Below, in pieces: positions 5,327 to 13,907 of a stretch of DNA of 14,858 nt; position 1 is the stretch's first letter; the number at the start of each line of letters is the position of its first letter. The position numbers were made by a program, and so were the translations under genes. Location of the stretch: positions 1 through 14,858 of the forward strand of contig JAFWEA010000031.1 of the NCBI GenBank assembly GCA_017543005.1. The letters are read 5' to 3'. Source of the stretch: Solobacterium sp. GTDB taxonomy: Bacteria; Bacillota_I; Bacilli_A; Erysipelotrichales; Erysipelotrichaceae. A model generated the notes under the pieces. The model saw only the letters and a program-made list of their open reading frames with translations, searched no databases and was not told the origin of the DNA.

Positions 5327-7894
5327 TTATGCCTGGGCTCCCCTGACAGTGACGATATAGTCGTCATCATCCGCGTCCACGATGATGGTATGACCTTCCA
5401 CATTCGGATCTTCAATGATCTTCCGGGCCACCATGGTTTCAATGGTCCGCTGGATATGCCGCTTCATCGGCCGGGCGCCGAAGGCTTCATCGGTGCCGTA
5501 GTCAATGATCCGCTGGCGGGCATTCTCCGTCACGATCAGTTCGATATCCTTCTGCTGCAGGCGTTCCTTGAGCTGATTGAGGAACTTGTCCGCAATCTGC
5601 TTCATGACCGCTGTATTCAGGGCGTTGAAGACGATGATCTCATCAATCCGGTTGACGAATTCCGGCTTGAAGAACTTGTGCACTTCGGCCTGGTAATGTT
5701 CTTCCCGCAGCTGCCGGTCGCTTTCGAAGGCATACTGGCTGCCGAGGTTGGAAGTCATGATGATAATCGTATTCTTGAAATCGACGGTAACGCCCTTGGA
5801 ATCGGTAATCCGGCCGTCATCGAGGATCTGCAGCAGGATGTTGAAGACATCCGGGTGGGCTTTTTCCACTTCGTCCAGCAGGACAATCGAATACGGGTTC
5901 CGCCGGACAGCTTCCGTGAGCTGGCCACCCTCGTCATAGCCGACATAGCCCGGAGGCGCGCCGATCAGTCTCGAAGTGCTGAACTTTTCCATATATTCGG
6001 ACATGTCGATCCGGATGATCTTGCTTTCATCATCGAACAGCTGCTGGGCCAGCGCCTTGGCCACTTCGGTCTTGCCGACGCCGGTCGGACCGAGGAACAG
6101 GAAGCTGCCGAGCGGCCGGTTTTCGTCCTGGATCTGGGCCTTGGAACGCATGATGGCATCGCTGACCAGCCCCAGGGCTTCATCCTGCCCCATGACCCGC
6201 TGCCGCAGCACTTCCGGCAGGTGCAGTATCTTCTGCCGTTCCGAGCTCATCAGCCGGCTGATTTCGATATGGGTCCAGCGGGAGACAATCTTGGCGATCA
6301 TCTCTTCATCCACGACCTGCTGGATCATGGCATCGCCCTGCTCGTCCGCAGCGGCGGCCCCGATCTGCTTTTCCAGGTTCGGGATCGTATCATACTTCAG
6401 CTTGGCAGCCCGTTCGTAATCCGCATCGTTCTGGGCCTGGGTGAGCTGGAGTTTCGCCTGTTCGAGCTGTTCCTTCCACTCTTTCACCTGATCCAGTTCC
6501 TGCTTTTCCTGCTGCCAGCGGCTGAACTTGACATCCTTTTCCTGATTCAGCTGTTCCAGTTCCTTTTCGATATCTTCTTTTCTTTCCAGCGTCCGCGGAT
6601 CCGTCTCATCCATCAGGGATGTCCGTTCGATCTGCAGGGTCATGATGCGCCGGTTGAGTTCATCCAGTTCGGCCGGCATGGAATCCATTTCCACCCGGAT
6701 CGAAGCACAGGCTTCATCAATCAGGTCAATGGCCTTGTCCGGCAGGAACCGGTCGGTAATATACCGGTTGGACAGCACAGCTGCCGCCACGATGGCCTCA
6801 TCCTTGATCTCGACGCCGTGATGGCTCTCAAAGCGGTCCTTGAGACCTCTGAGAATCGAGATGGTATCCTCGACCGTCGGTTCACTGACCTGGATCTTCT
6901 GGAATCTTCTTTCCAGGGCCCGGTCTTTTTCGATATATTTCCGGTATTCATCAAAGGTCGTGGCACCGATGCACTTGAGTTCCCCGCGGGCCAGCATCGG
7001 CTTGAGCAGATTGGCCGCATCCATGGAACCCTCTGTCTTGCCGGCCCCGACCAGGTTGTGCAGTTCATCGATGAACAGAATGATCTGTCCGTCGGCTTCC
7101 TTGACCTGGTTGAGCACGCCCTTGAGCCGTTCCTCAAATTCACCGCGGTACTTGGCACCGGCAATCATCGCACCCATGTCGAGTTCGATCAGGCGCTTGT
7201 CCTGCAGACCGAGCGGGATATCCCCCTTCATGATCCGCCAGGCAAGGCCTTCCACGATTGCCGTCTTGCCGACACCCGGTTCACCGATCAGGACCGGATT
7301 GTTCTTGGTCTTGCGGGAAAGAATCTCGATTACCCGGCGGATTTCGTCGTCTCTGCCGATCACCGGATCAATCTTACCGTCCTTGACATCCTGCACCAGG
7401 TCATGTCCGTACTTGCTCAGGGCATCCAGCTGGCTTTCTGTTGTCTTTTCGTCCATTGTCATACCGCCTCTCCTTTCCGCTTCCGCTTTTTCCGCCGTCT
7501 CTGCCGTAATCCGGAAATCATCCCGGATCTGGGCCATCAGCGGGGCATCTGTTTCCAGCATGCCGATCAGGAAGGCCGCACTGCTCATGTAGGTGTCATT
7601 GTGGGCCTTCATGTAATCCAGGGCATGCGAATATGCTTCGTTGATGTACCGTGACAGGACAGGCTGGCCGCTGCCGGAAGTCACCGTCAGTTTCTGCATA
7701 TACAGGCTGACCAGCTCCCGCAGCGCTTTCTTATCCATGTGCAGCCGGGACCAGATACCGTCCAGGCTGTTGTCTTCCAGCATCGCTGAAAGAACATGCT
7801 CGACAGTCAGTTCACTGTTGTGGTTTTCCTGGGCTTTCATCAGGGCTGCCATGATCAGTGACTGAAGCTGTTCCGTCATCTGTTCAATATTCAT
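5327..7894 (-). CDS. clpB: ATP-dependent chaperone ClpB (Hsp100 disaggregase)
   Basis: Hexameric AAA+ disaggregase that works with DnaK/DnaJ/GrpE to extract proteins from aggregates in the cytoplasm. The 855-residue length is typical. The N-domain spans about 1-145. The first AAA+ module has Walker A GEPGVGKT (204-211), pore loop KYRGEFE (248-254) and Walker B ILFIDE (272-277). A coiled-coil middle domain (about 400-540) distinguishes ClpB from ClpA and ClpC. The second module has Walker A GPTGVGKT (602-609), pore loop GYVGYDEG (649-656) and Walker B VLLDE (671-675). The start ATG 7894-7892 has AAGGAGG at 7913-7907, a rather long 12-base spacing, and an in-frame TAA just upstream excludes an earlier start. 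It follows dnaJ by 38 bases with no terminator between, so it is probably the last gene of the hrcA operon. No ClpP-binding loop was seen. Confidence 0.97.
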   Translation of the reverse strand: MNIEQMTEQLQSLIMAALMKAQENHNSELTVEHVLSAMLEDNSLDGIWSRLHMDKKALRELVSLYMQKLTVTSGSGQPVLSRYINEAYSHALDYMKAHNDTYMSSAAFLIGMLETDAPLMAQIRDDFRITAETAEKAEAERRGGMTMDEKTTESQLDALSKYGHDLVQDVKDGKIDPVIGRDDEIRRVIEILSRKTKNNPVLIGEPGVGKTAIVEGLAWRIMKGDIPLGLQDKRLIELDMGAMIAGAKYRGEFEERLKGVLNQVKEADGQIILFIDELHNLVGAGKTEGSMDAANLLKPMLARGELKCIGATTFDEYRKYIEKDRALERRFQKIQVSEPTVEDTISILRGLKDRFESHHGVEIKDEAIVAAAVLSNRYITDRFLPDKAIDLIDEACASIRVEMDSMPAELDELNRRIMTLQIERTSLMDETDPRTLERKEDIEKELEQLNQEKDVKFSRWQQEKQELDQVKEWKEQLEQAKLQLTQAQNDADYERAAKLKYDTIPNLEKQIGAAAADEQGDAMIQQVVDEEMIAKIVSRWTHIEISRLMSSERQKILHLPEVLRQRVMGQDEALGLVSDAIMRSKAQIQDENRPLGSFLFLGPTGVGKTEVAKALAQQLFDDESKIIRIDMSEYMEKFSTSRLIGAPPGYVGYDEGGQLTEAVRRNPYSIVLLDEVEKAHPDVFNILLQILDDGRITDSKGVTVDFKNTIIIMTSNLGSQYAFESDRQLREEHYQAEVHKFFKPEFVNRIDEIIVFNALNTAVMKQIADKFLNQLKERLQQKDIELIVTENARQRIIDYGTDEAFGARPMKRHIQRTIETMVARKIIEDPNVEGHTIIVDADDDDYIVTVRGAQA

Positions 7895-7932
7895 GATTCT
7901 TTATAACCTCCTTCTGACTTCCGTCAAATGGA

Positions 7933-9060
7933 TCAGTTAAACTGTTTCTTAAACTTCTCCCAGCGGGATTCCTTTCCCCCGGCCTGCAGTTTCTGCAGTT
8001 CCTGATAGAGTTCCTTCTCCCTTGCCGAGAGTTTCTTGTCAACCTGGATGCGGACCGTGCAGTACTGGTCGCCGTTGCGGCCGCCGCGGGCATCCGGTAC
8101 ACCCTTTTCCTTCAGTCTCAGCTGGGTGCCTTCCTGGGTGCCGGCCGGGATCTTCATGGTCACATCGCCGTGAATGGTCGGGATGTTGACGGTGGTGCCG
8201 ATGGTCGCATCGACTGCACTGACCGGGATCTCCAGGAAGATGTTCTTGCCGGAGCGTTCGAACTGCTCATGCGGCATGACTTCCACCTGGACAATCAGAT
8301 CGCCGTTCGGGCCGCCGTTGATGCCGCGCTCACCCTTGCCGCTGACCCGCAGCCGCTGGCCGCTTTCAATACCGGCCGGGATCTTCAGGTCGATATTCTG
8401 GGTTCTGGTGGTATAGCCGCGCCCGGCACAGTGCGGGCAGACCTTGCGGATCTTCTTGCCGGTGCCGCCGCAGTCAGGACATGCGCCCTGCGTCTGGAAC
8501 ATGCCGAAAGCGGTTCTCTGGGTGTGCATCGTATAACCCGAGCCGCCGCAGGTCCGGCAGGTTTCGATATCCGACGGACTGGCTGCCCCGCTGCCCTTGC
8601 ATTCCGGACAGGTTTCATCGACGTCCAGCGAAATCTTCTTGGTGGTGCCGAAGCATGCTTCCATGAAGCTGATGCGGACCCGCATGCCCCTATCATCGCC
8701 CTGGCGCGGCGCATTGGAACGCCGGCTGGTACGCTGGCCGAACGGATCGCCGCCCATGGCCCCGCCGAAGAACTGCGAGAAGATATCACCGAAATCATCG
8801 AAGCCGCCGCTCTGGAAACCGGAGAAGCCCTGACTGTCAACCCCGGCAAAGCCGAACTGATCATAGTTCTGCCGCTTCTGCGGGTCGCTCAGCACTTCAT
8901 ACGCCTCATTGATTTCCTTGAATTTATCTGCCGCATCCGGCGCCTTGTTTACATCCGGATGGTATTTCTTTGCCAGCTTGCGATAGGCTTTCTTTATTTC
9001 GTCCTCGGTCGCCCCCTTGGCTATGCCGAGGACCTCATAGTAATCTCTTTTATCTGCCAT
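7933..9060 (-). CDS. dnaJ: Chaperone protein DnaJ (Hsp40, type I)
   Basis: Co-chaperone that delivers unfolded clients to DnaK and stimulates its ATPase. All type I parts are present in 375 residues: a J-domain (about 4-70) with the essential HPD at 34-36, then a glycine/phenylalanine-rich linker (about 70-107). The zinc-finger region has four CxxCxGxG repeats at C151/C154, C168/C171, C194/C197 and C208/C211. Two beta-barrel substrate-binding domains follow, then a C-terminal dimerisation segment. In the first, second and third repeats the two glycines are kept, and the fourth reads CPHCAGRG. The start ATG 9060-9058 has GGGAGG seven bases upstream, and the stop of the upstream deacetylase gene is only 14 bases away. 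In most Firmicutes dnaJ follows dnaK directly; here a lipoprotein gene separates them. Confidence 0.97.
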   Translation of the reverse strand: MADKRDYYEVLGIAKGATEDEIKKAYRKLAKKYHPDVNKAPDAADKFKEINEAYEVLSDPQKRQNYDQFGFAGVDSQGFSGFQSGGFDDFGDIFSQFFGGAMGGDPFGQRTSRRSNAPRQGDDRGMRVRISFMEACFGTTKKISLDVDETCPECKGSGAASPSDIETCRTCGGSGYTMHTQRTAFGMFQTQGACPDCGGTGKKIRKVCPHCAGRGYTTRTQNIDLKIPAGIESGQRLRVSGKGERGINGGPNGDLIVQVEVMPHEQFERSGKNIFLEIPVSAVDATIGTTVNIPTIHGDVTMKIPAGTQEGTQLRLKEKGVPDARGGRNGDQYCTVRIQVDKKLSAREKELYQELQKLQAGGKESRWEKFKKQFN

Positions 9061-9074
9061 ATCACTGCCTCCCG

Positions 9075-10367
9075 TCAGTTTTCAATACCGGCCGCAAACT
9101 GCGCCAGTGAATTGCCGCCATGCACTCGAACGCGCGGCAGCGTAAGCATATTCATGCCCGGATGGATCCTTCCCGCTTCCGTGGTGAAGGCCAGTTTCAC
9201 GCCGGCATCCCGAAGAATGGAAACCGCGTTGTCATTGTAGTCGCCGAACGGATAGCAGTAGACAAACCCGCCGTCACAGTAATCCAGTGAGCGGATCGTA
9301 TCTTCCACGCCCTCCGCATGGTCCATGCACAGCAGCCGGCCGCCATGACCCATGCCGGCACAGCCGCCCTGGTGGGTCAGGAAGCCATGGGACTGCAGTT
9401 CCAGGCCTTCTTCCCGCATCTCCCAGAAGGACCAGTCCAGTTCCGGGGATTCCCAGCCGGTAATCAGGAACAGTGTCGCATGCATGCCGTAATCCCGGAA
9501 GACCGGGAAGGCATACTGGTACACCGTCGGATCACCGTCATCAATCGTGATGGCGACACTGCGGGCCGGGATCTGAGCCCGGTTCTGCATGTAGTACAGG
9601 ACTTCCGGCATGGTCAGGGTATGATAGCCGTTATCCTGCATGTACTGCAGATGGGATCTCAGTTCCTCCACTTCGACGTAGTTGCCGTCCCTGCGGCTTT
9701 CGCCGGCGGCTTCGCTGTAGAAGAAGTGATACATCAGCACCGGCAGGTTCTGGCATACCGCCGGAACGCTTTCCCCGGTGTTCTCTGTACGTACGACTGC
9801 ATCTGCCTTGATGTAATAGATCCCGTTCTGGAACAGGATGCCGTAGCGCGGATCATCCTCGCCCGGCAGGACATAGACCGGCATGGTCGCTGCCTGATTC
9901 ATTTCGGCATAGACCTGTCCCTTGAAGGTCTCGATCGTATAGTGGTCTGCCGTCGTCAGGTTCATGGCATACGGCATGAGGTTGGTCTCATTGCGGAACC
10001 AGCGCTGGCTGTCCTTCGCATCTGCCCCGGACAGATAGTAATCCGTGCCGCGGACATGGAGATATTCACCGGCCGGCTCTTCATCGATATCCAGCAGCGC
10101 CCCGGTCTTGAATACACCGATACTGCTGTAATCATCTCCGGCTTTCTGATAGGCCTGCGTATCCGCCGTCACTTCGATCTTCATGTTGCGCAGCTCATCG
10201 TAGGACGTACCGGCAGTCTCTTCCGGCTGTTTCATATCCGGCACAGCTTCGCGGCTCTGCTCAGGCTGAGAGCCGCCGTGACTGCACCCGGTCACAAGAC
10301 AAATTCCCAGAATCGCTCCCAGGAATTTGCTTGCGTATGATTTAGTTTGTTTCCTTGAAGTCCGCAT
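9075..10367 (-). CDS. Predicted lipoprotein polysaccharide deacetylase (NodB/CE4 family) inside the chaperone operon
   Basis: Predicted surface-anchored deacetylase acting on an N-acetylated cell-envelope polysaccharide or peptidoglycan; the substrate is unknown. The first residues form a lipoprotein signal: a basic n-region (RTSRKQTK), the hydrophobic run LGAILGICL and a lipobox LVTGC with C28. A region of about 180 residues without a recognised family follows, then MYHFF (about 211-215). The NodB domain has TIDDG (274-278, the DD motif), SHGFLTH (326-332; H327 and H332, one residue wider than the usual HSxxH), YPFGDYN (372-378) and LPR (410-412). The start at 10367 overlaps the end of dnaK by 26 bases and has only a weak ribosome binding site. 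ATG 10382 in the same frame is an alternative, and dnaK coupling is likely. It lies 14 bases before dnaJ. Enzyme family is well supported; the specific role is not. Confidence 0.85.
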   Translation of the reverse strand: MRTSRKQTKSYASKFLGAILGICLVTGCSHGGSQPEQSREAVPDMKQPEETAGTSYDELRNMKIEVTADTQAYQKAGDDYSSIGVFKTGALLDIDEEPAGEYLHVRGTDYYLSGADAKDSQRWFRNETNLMPYAMNLTTADHYTIETFKGQVYAEMNQAATMPVYVLPGEDDPRYGILFQNGIYYIKADAVVRTENTGESVPAVCQNLPVLMYHFFYSEAAGESRRDGNYVEVEELRSHLQYMQDNGYHTLTMPEVLYYMQNRAQIPARSVAITIDDGDPTVYQYAFPVFRDYGMHATLFLITGWESPELDWSFWEMREEGLELQSHGFLTHQGGCAGMGHGGRLLCMDHAEGVEDTIRSLDYCDGGFVYCYPFGDYNDNAVSILRDAGVKLAFTTEAGRIHPGMNMLTLPRVRVHGGNSLAQFAAGIEN

Positions 10368-12177
10368 CGAAGATATTGTCATCACCCTTGTTCTGGTTCT
10401 GACTCTGACCTCCGGCACCGGCTGTCTGCTGGGCATTGCCGGCATTCTGGTACATCTGCTGGGCCATGGCATTGGCAGCCGCTTCCAGCGCATCCAGCTT
10501 GGCCTTCAGACCGGCCATGTCATTGTCATCAATGGCCTTGCGCAGGTCATCCCGCAGCTTCTTGACTTCATCCTTCTGTTCCTGAGTCACATTCGGATTG
10601 TCGCTGTTGAGGGTTTCATCAATCTGGTTGATGTAGGCCTCGGCCTTGTTGCGGGTTTCGATTTCTTCCTTCCGCTTGTCATCTTCTGCCTTGTGGGCTT
10701 CCGCTTCCTTGACCATCCGGTCGATTTCCTCATCGGACAGACCCGAGGAGTTGGTGATCGTGATGGACTGCTTCTTGTTGGTGCCCTTGTCGATCGCCGA
10801 AACGTTGACAATACCGTTGACGTCGATATCGAAGGTTACTTCGATCTGCGGCACACCGCGGCGGGCCGGCGCAATGCCGTCGAGCACGAATGTACCCAGG
10901 GTCTTGTTGTCGTTGGCCATCGGTCTTTCACCCTGCAGGACATGGATGTCCACAGCCGGCTGGTTGTCGGCCGCAGTGGAGAAGATCTGCGACTTGCTGG
11001 CCGGGATGGTTGTATTTCTCGGGATCAGCACGGTCATGACACCGCCCAGGGTCTCAATGCCCAGGCTCAGCGGGGTGACATCCAGCAGCAGGACGTCCTT
11101 GACATCACCGGCAATGACACCGCCCTGAATGGCTGCGCCGATGGCAACACATTCATCCGGGTTGACGCTCTTGTTCGGTTCCTTGCCGAGTTCTCTCTTG
11201 ACCGCTTCCTGAACGGCCGGGATCCGGGTGGAACCGCCGACCAGCAGGACCTGATCGATATCGCCCGCCGACAGCTTGGCATCAGCCAGGGCCTGGCGGA
11301 CCGGACCCATGGTCTTGTCAACCAGGAACTTTGTCATCTTGTCGAATTCGGCTCTGGTCAGCTTCGCTTCCAGGTTCAGGGCGCCGGAGCCATCCGGGGC
11401 CATGCAGATGAACGGCAGGGAAATTTCTGCTTCAACCATGCCGGACAGGTCCTTCTTGGCCTTTTCAGCCGCATCCTTCAGACGCTGCAGGATCATGCGG
11501 TCAGCCTTCAGATCAACATTGTGCTCCCGCTTGAAATTGTCAGCCAGCCAGTCAATGATCACGTTATCGAAGTCATCGCCGCCCAGTCTGGTATCACCGG
11601 CTGTGCTCAGAACTTCGAAGGTACCGTCGGCAATTTCCAGGATGGAGACATCGAATGTACCGCCGCCCAGGTCATAGACCAGGACTTTCTGATCCTGTGT
11701 GTTGCCCTTGTCGATCCCGAAGGCCAGTGCGGATGCGGTCGGTTCGTTGATGATTCTGACAACGTCCAGACCGGCAATCCGGCCGGCGTCCTTGGTGGCC
11801 TGACGCTGGGCATCATTGAAGTATGCCGGAACAGTGATGACGGCCTTTTCAACCTTTTCACCCAGATAGCTTTCGGCATAGTCCTTCAGGTAAGTCAGGA
11901 TCATCGCGGAGACTTCCTGCGGTGTGTACTGCTTGCCTTCCAGAGTGACCTTTTCGTCTGTACCCATCTTTCTCTTGATGGAATAGACCGTGTCCTTGTT
12001 GGTGATCATCTGACGCTTTGCGGCATCGCCGACGACCCGGTCACCGTTCTTGAACGCAACCACTGACGGGGTTGTCCGGTTGCCTTCCGGGTTTGTTATA
12101 ACTTTGGCGTCCTTGCCTTCCATGACAGCGACACAGCTGTTCGTTGTACCTAAGTCAATACCAATAATCTTGCTCAT
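10342..12177 (-). CDS. dnaK: Chaperone protein DnaK (Hsp70)
   Basis: Cytoplasmic ATP-dependent Hsp70 that folds and holds proteins with DnaJ and GrpE. The 611 residues contain the phosphate-binding IGIDLGTTNSCVAV (5-18), VYDLGGGTFDVS (167-178) and LLVGGSTRIPAV (311-322). The hydrophobic interdomain linker VLLLDVTPL is at 362-370, then come the substrate-binding domain and a helical lid. A glutamine/asparagine/glycine-rich tail ends in DADFKETN. The segment around residues 60-90 is short, lacking the roughly 24-residue insertion of Gram-negative DnaK, which supports a Gram-positive host. The start ATG 12177-12175 has AGGAGG eight bases upstream, 19 bases after grpE. The 3' end overlaps the start of the deacetylase gene. 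Expected to be induced by heat through HrcA/CIRCE upstream of hrcA; no separate promoter was seen. Confidence 0.98.
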   Translation of the reverse strand: MSKIIGIDLGTTNSCVAVMEGKDAKVITNPEGNRTTPSVVAFKNGDRVVGDAAKRQMITNKDTVYSIKRKMGTDEKVTLEGKQYTPQEVSAMILTYLKDYAESYLGEKVEKAVITVPAYFNDAQRQATKDAGRIAGLDVVRIINEPTASALAFGIDKGNTQDQKVLVYDLGGGTFDVSILEIADGTFEVLSTAGDTRLGGDDFDNVIIDWLADNFKREHNVDLKADRMILQRLKDAAEKAKKDLSGMVEAEISLPFICMAPDGSGALNLEAKLTRAEFDKMTKFLVDKTMGPVRQALADAKLSAGDIDQVLLVGGSTRIPAVQEAVKRELGKEPNKSVNPDECVAIGAAIQGGVIAGDVKDVLLLDVTPLSLGIETLGGVMTVLIPRNTTIPASKSQIFSTAADNQPAVDIHVLQGERPMANDNKTLGTFVLDGIAPARRGVPQIEVTFDIDVNGIVNVSAIDKGTNKKQSITITNSSGLSDEEIDRMVKEAEAHKAEDDKRKEEIETRNKAEAYINQIDETLNSDNPNVTQEQKDEVKKLRDDLRKAIDDNDMAGLKAKLDALEAAANAMAQQMYQNAGNAQQTAGAGGQSQNQNKGDDNIFDADFKETN

Positions 12178-12196
12178 AATGCTTTCCTCCTCTGAG

Positions 12197-12820
12197 TTAT
12201 TCGCTCACTTTAACCATTGCTGCCCTGAGCAGCCGGTCTTTCAGTTTGTATCCTTTCTGCAGAACCTGCAGGACCATGCCGGGCTCAACGCCCTCAGCCT
12301 TTTCGCTCATCATGGCCTGATGCCAGTTCGGATCAAACGGCTGTCCTTCTGCCTCGATCTCGCTGACACCTTCCTTCTCCAGCGCCGCCCGCAGCTGCCG
12401 GTGCACCATTTCGAAGGCCTTGCGGTAATTCTCATCTTCCGTGTCCTTCGGCTTGACGGCCAGGGCCCGCTCACAGTTGTCCAGGACCGGCAGGATTTCC
12501 CTGGCAAAGTCCTGAATACGGTACTTGCTGCGCTGTTCAAAGTCTTTTTCCAGACGCTTCTTCATGTTTTCCGTATCTGCATAGGCCCGGGCGTAGTCAT
12601 TCTTCAGCCGGTTGACTTCAGCCGCCAGTGCTTCCTTTTCGGCACGCAGCACCTCTGCCTCAGACGGTTCCGGCTGCGGTTCGCTTTCCGCTTCTGCTGT
12701 TTCCGCGGTTTCCGCTTCTGCTGTTTCCGCGGTTTCCGCTGCTTCTGTTTCTTCTGCTTCGACAGCAGTTTCTTCCGTTACAACAGTCTCTTCTTTTTCA
12801 TTGCTCATGTTTGTTTCCAT
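12197..12820 (-). CDS. grpE: Nucleotide exchange factor GrpE
   Basis: Dimeric cofactor that releases ADP from DnaK. In the 207 residues, about 55 N-terminal residues are an acidic, probably disordered Glu/Ala/Thr-rich stretch. The long coiled-coil helix then starts near SEAEVLRAEKEALAAEVNRL, followed by the C-terminal beta-wing, with FDPNWHQAM and the conserved VLQVLQKGYKLKDRLLRAAMVKVS. The N-terminal tail contains an in-frame 24-bp tandem duplication. The start at 12820 lies inside hrcA (23-base overlap), with a GAGGGGG stretch just upstream. A second in-frame ATG at 12808 is possible but lacks a site at normal distance. Co-transcribed with hrcA and, after 19 bases, dnaK. Confidence 0.95.
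   Translation of the reverse strand: METNMSNEKEETVVTEETAVEAEETEAAETAETAEAETAETAEAESEPQPEPSEAEVLRAEKEALAAEVNRLKNDYARAYADTENMKKRLEKDFEQRSKYRIQDFAREILPVLDNCERALAVKPKDTEDENYRKAFEMVHRQLRAALEKEGVSEIEAEGQPFDPNWHQAMMSEKAEGVEPGMVLQVLQKGYKLKDRLLRAAMVKVSE
12685..12740. repeat. 24-bp tandem repeat within the grpE N-terminal coding region
   Basis: Two perfect consecutive copies of a 24-bp unit (12685-12708 and 12709-12732) are followed by the first 8 bases of a third. The unit is a multiple of three and encodes an eight-residue Ala/Glu/Thr repeat in the disordered tail of GrpE. Copy-number change would keep the reading frame. Confidence 0.9.
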
Positions 12821-13835
12821 CGCCCCCTCTGAGATACATCTTTTCTATCATCTGTGCCGCGTATTCAATCATCGACACTACTTTGTCATAATTCATCCGG
12901 CTCGGTCCGACGACCATCAGCTGGCCGCTTTCATGATCATTGACCTGGAACGAACTGCGGACCACCGCAACATCATCCAGCCATGTCAGTTCCGCACCGC
13001 GGGCTGTCCTGACCGCAACCGCATTTTCCGAACTGGAGATACCGCGCCATACGCTCGGATCTTCCAGCAGGTTCATCAGGCTCTTCAGCTTGTCGATATT
13101 CTCGAATTCCGGCTGATACAGCATCCGGTCCTTGCCGGAGAAATAGACATTCTCGCTGGCAAACTTCACGAACGCCTTGACAAAGGCCGTAAACAGAATA
13201 TCGTGCCGTTCCACCTCGGCTGCCAGCACCGGTTTCAGATCATCCATGCGGTCCGCCAGTTCCGTGATTCTGACACCCTTCAGCCGGCTGTTCAGAATCT
13301 CCGTGCAGCTTTCGATATCCTTCAGGGAAACCGCTTCATCGAAATGGAAGTTGCCGGTCTCCGTATGGCCTGTATTGGTGATGAAGACGCATACGGTGTT
13401 ACGGTCATCCAGCGGAAACAGCTTGATATGCTCCAGCCGCTGATTGGCCGCATCCGGTCCGATTGCCCCGGTGGTCATGTTGGTCATCTCCGACAGAATC
13501 GCACAGCTCTGATGCACCGCTTCCTCCATGCTCATGTTGCTGAGGTTGAAGGCATCCTGGATGGCCACTTCCATCTTCTTGTCCAGTCCGGAGGAACTCA
13601 GCAGGTTTTCACAGTAGAATCTGTAACCCTGTGTGCTCGGAATCCGGCCGGAAGATGTATGTGTCTTCTCGAGATAGCCCATTTCTTCCAGCACCTGCAT
13701 ATCGTTTCTGATCGTTGCGCTGGAATACGGAAGCTTGTACTTCTTCTGCAGCGTCTTGGAACCGACCGGTTCAGCGGTACGGATGTATTCGTCTACGATT
13801 GCCTTGAATATTTCGATCCGTCTTGGTGTCAGCAT
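12798..13835 (-). CDS. hrcA: Heat-inducible transcription repressor HrcA
   Basis: Repressor that binds CIRCE operators and is kept folded by chaperonins, linking heat-shock gene expression to chaperone availability. The 345-residue length is typical. The N-terminal winged helix has VGSKTLQKKYKLPYSSATIR (residues 24-43) and continues with NDMQVLEEMGYLEKTH and SSGRIPSTQGYRFY, which are hallmark HrcA sequences. The C-terminal part (VNDHESGQLMVVGPSRMNYD) also matches. The start ATG 13835-13833 has AAGGAGG at 13851-13845, nine bases away. It is the first gene of the operon, and its own CIRCE-like site lies upstream, so it is autoregulated. It overlaps grpE at its 3' end. No groESL is in the window, so the chaperonin arm of the feedback must lie elsewhere. 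Confidence 0.97.
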   Translation of the reverse strand: MLTPRRIEIFKAIVDEYIRTAEPVGSKTLQKKYKLPYSSATIRNDMQVLEEMGYLEKTHTSSGRIPSTQGYRFYCENLLSSSGLDKKMEVAIQDAFNLSNMSMEEAVHQSCAILSEMTNMTTGAIGPDAANQRLEHIKLFPLDDRNTVCVFITNTGHTETGNFHFDEAVSLKDIESCTEILNSRLKGVRITELADRMDDLKPVLAAEVERHDILFTAFVKAFVKFASENVYFSGKDRMLYQPEFENIDKLKSLMNLLEDPSVWRGISSSENAVAVRTARGAELTWLDDVAVVRSSFQVNDHESGQLMVVGPSRMNYDKVVSMIEYAAQMIEKMYLRGGDGNKHEQ

Positions 13836-13878
13836 TCCCAGTCGCCTCCTTTAGCATTCCTGCCCCATGACTGCTAAC

Positions 13879-13907
13879 AGTATACCCCCGGGGATTAGCA
13901 CTGTCAA
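13879..13907 (-). promoter_or_regulatory. Sigma-A promoter of the hrcA operon
   Basis: On the minus strand a perfect TTGACA (13907-13902) and TATACT (13884-13879) are 17 bases apart. The predicted start is near 13872, leaving a leader of about 36 bases before the hrcA ATG. The -35 box lies entirely inside the CIRCE-like operator. Confidence 0.85.

Noticed and set aside
5390..7654. 754-codon plus-strand open frame opposite clpB
   Set aside because: Low-complexity hydrophobic/His-rich translation with no family resemblance; shadow of ClpB codon usage.
7900..7927. TTGACG-N16-TATAAA on the minus strand just before clpB, resembling a promoter
   Set aside because: The -10 would lie only five bases from the ATG and the ribosome binding site would be in the spacer, so the transcript would be leaderless. 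Probably coincidence, although 5'-end mapping could overturn this.
10327..12066. 579-codon plus-strand open frame opposite dnaK
   Set aside because: Shadow of dnaK, a common artefact of antisense dnaK frames; no independent coding evidence.
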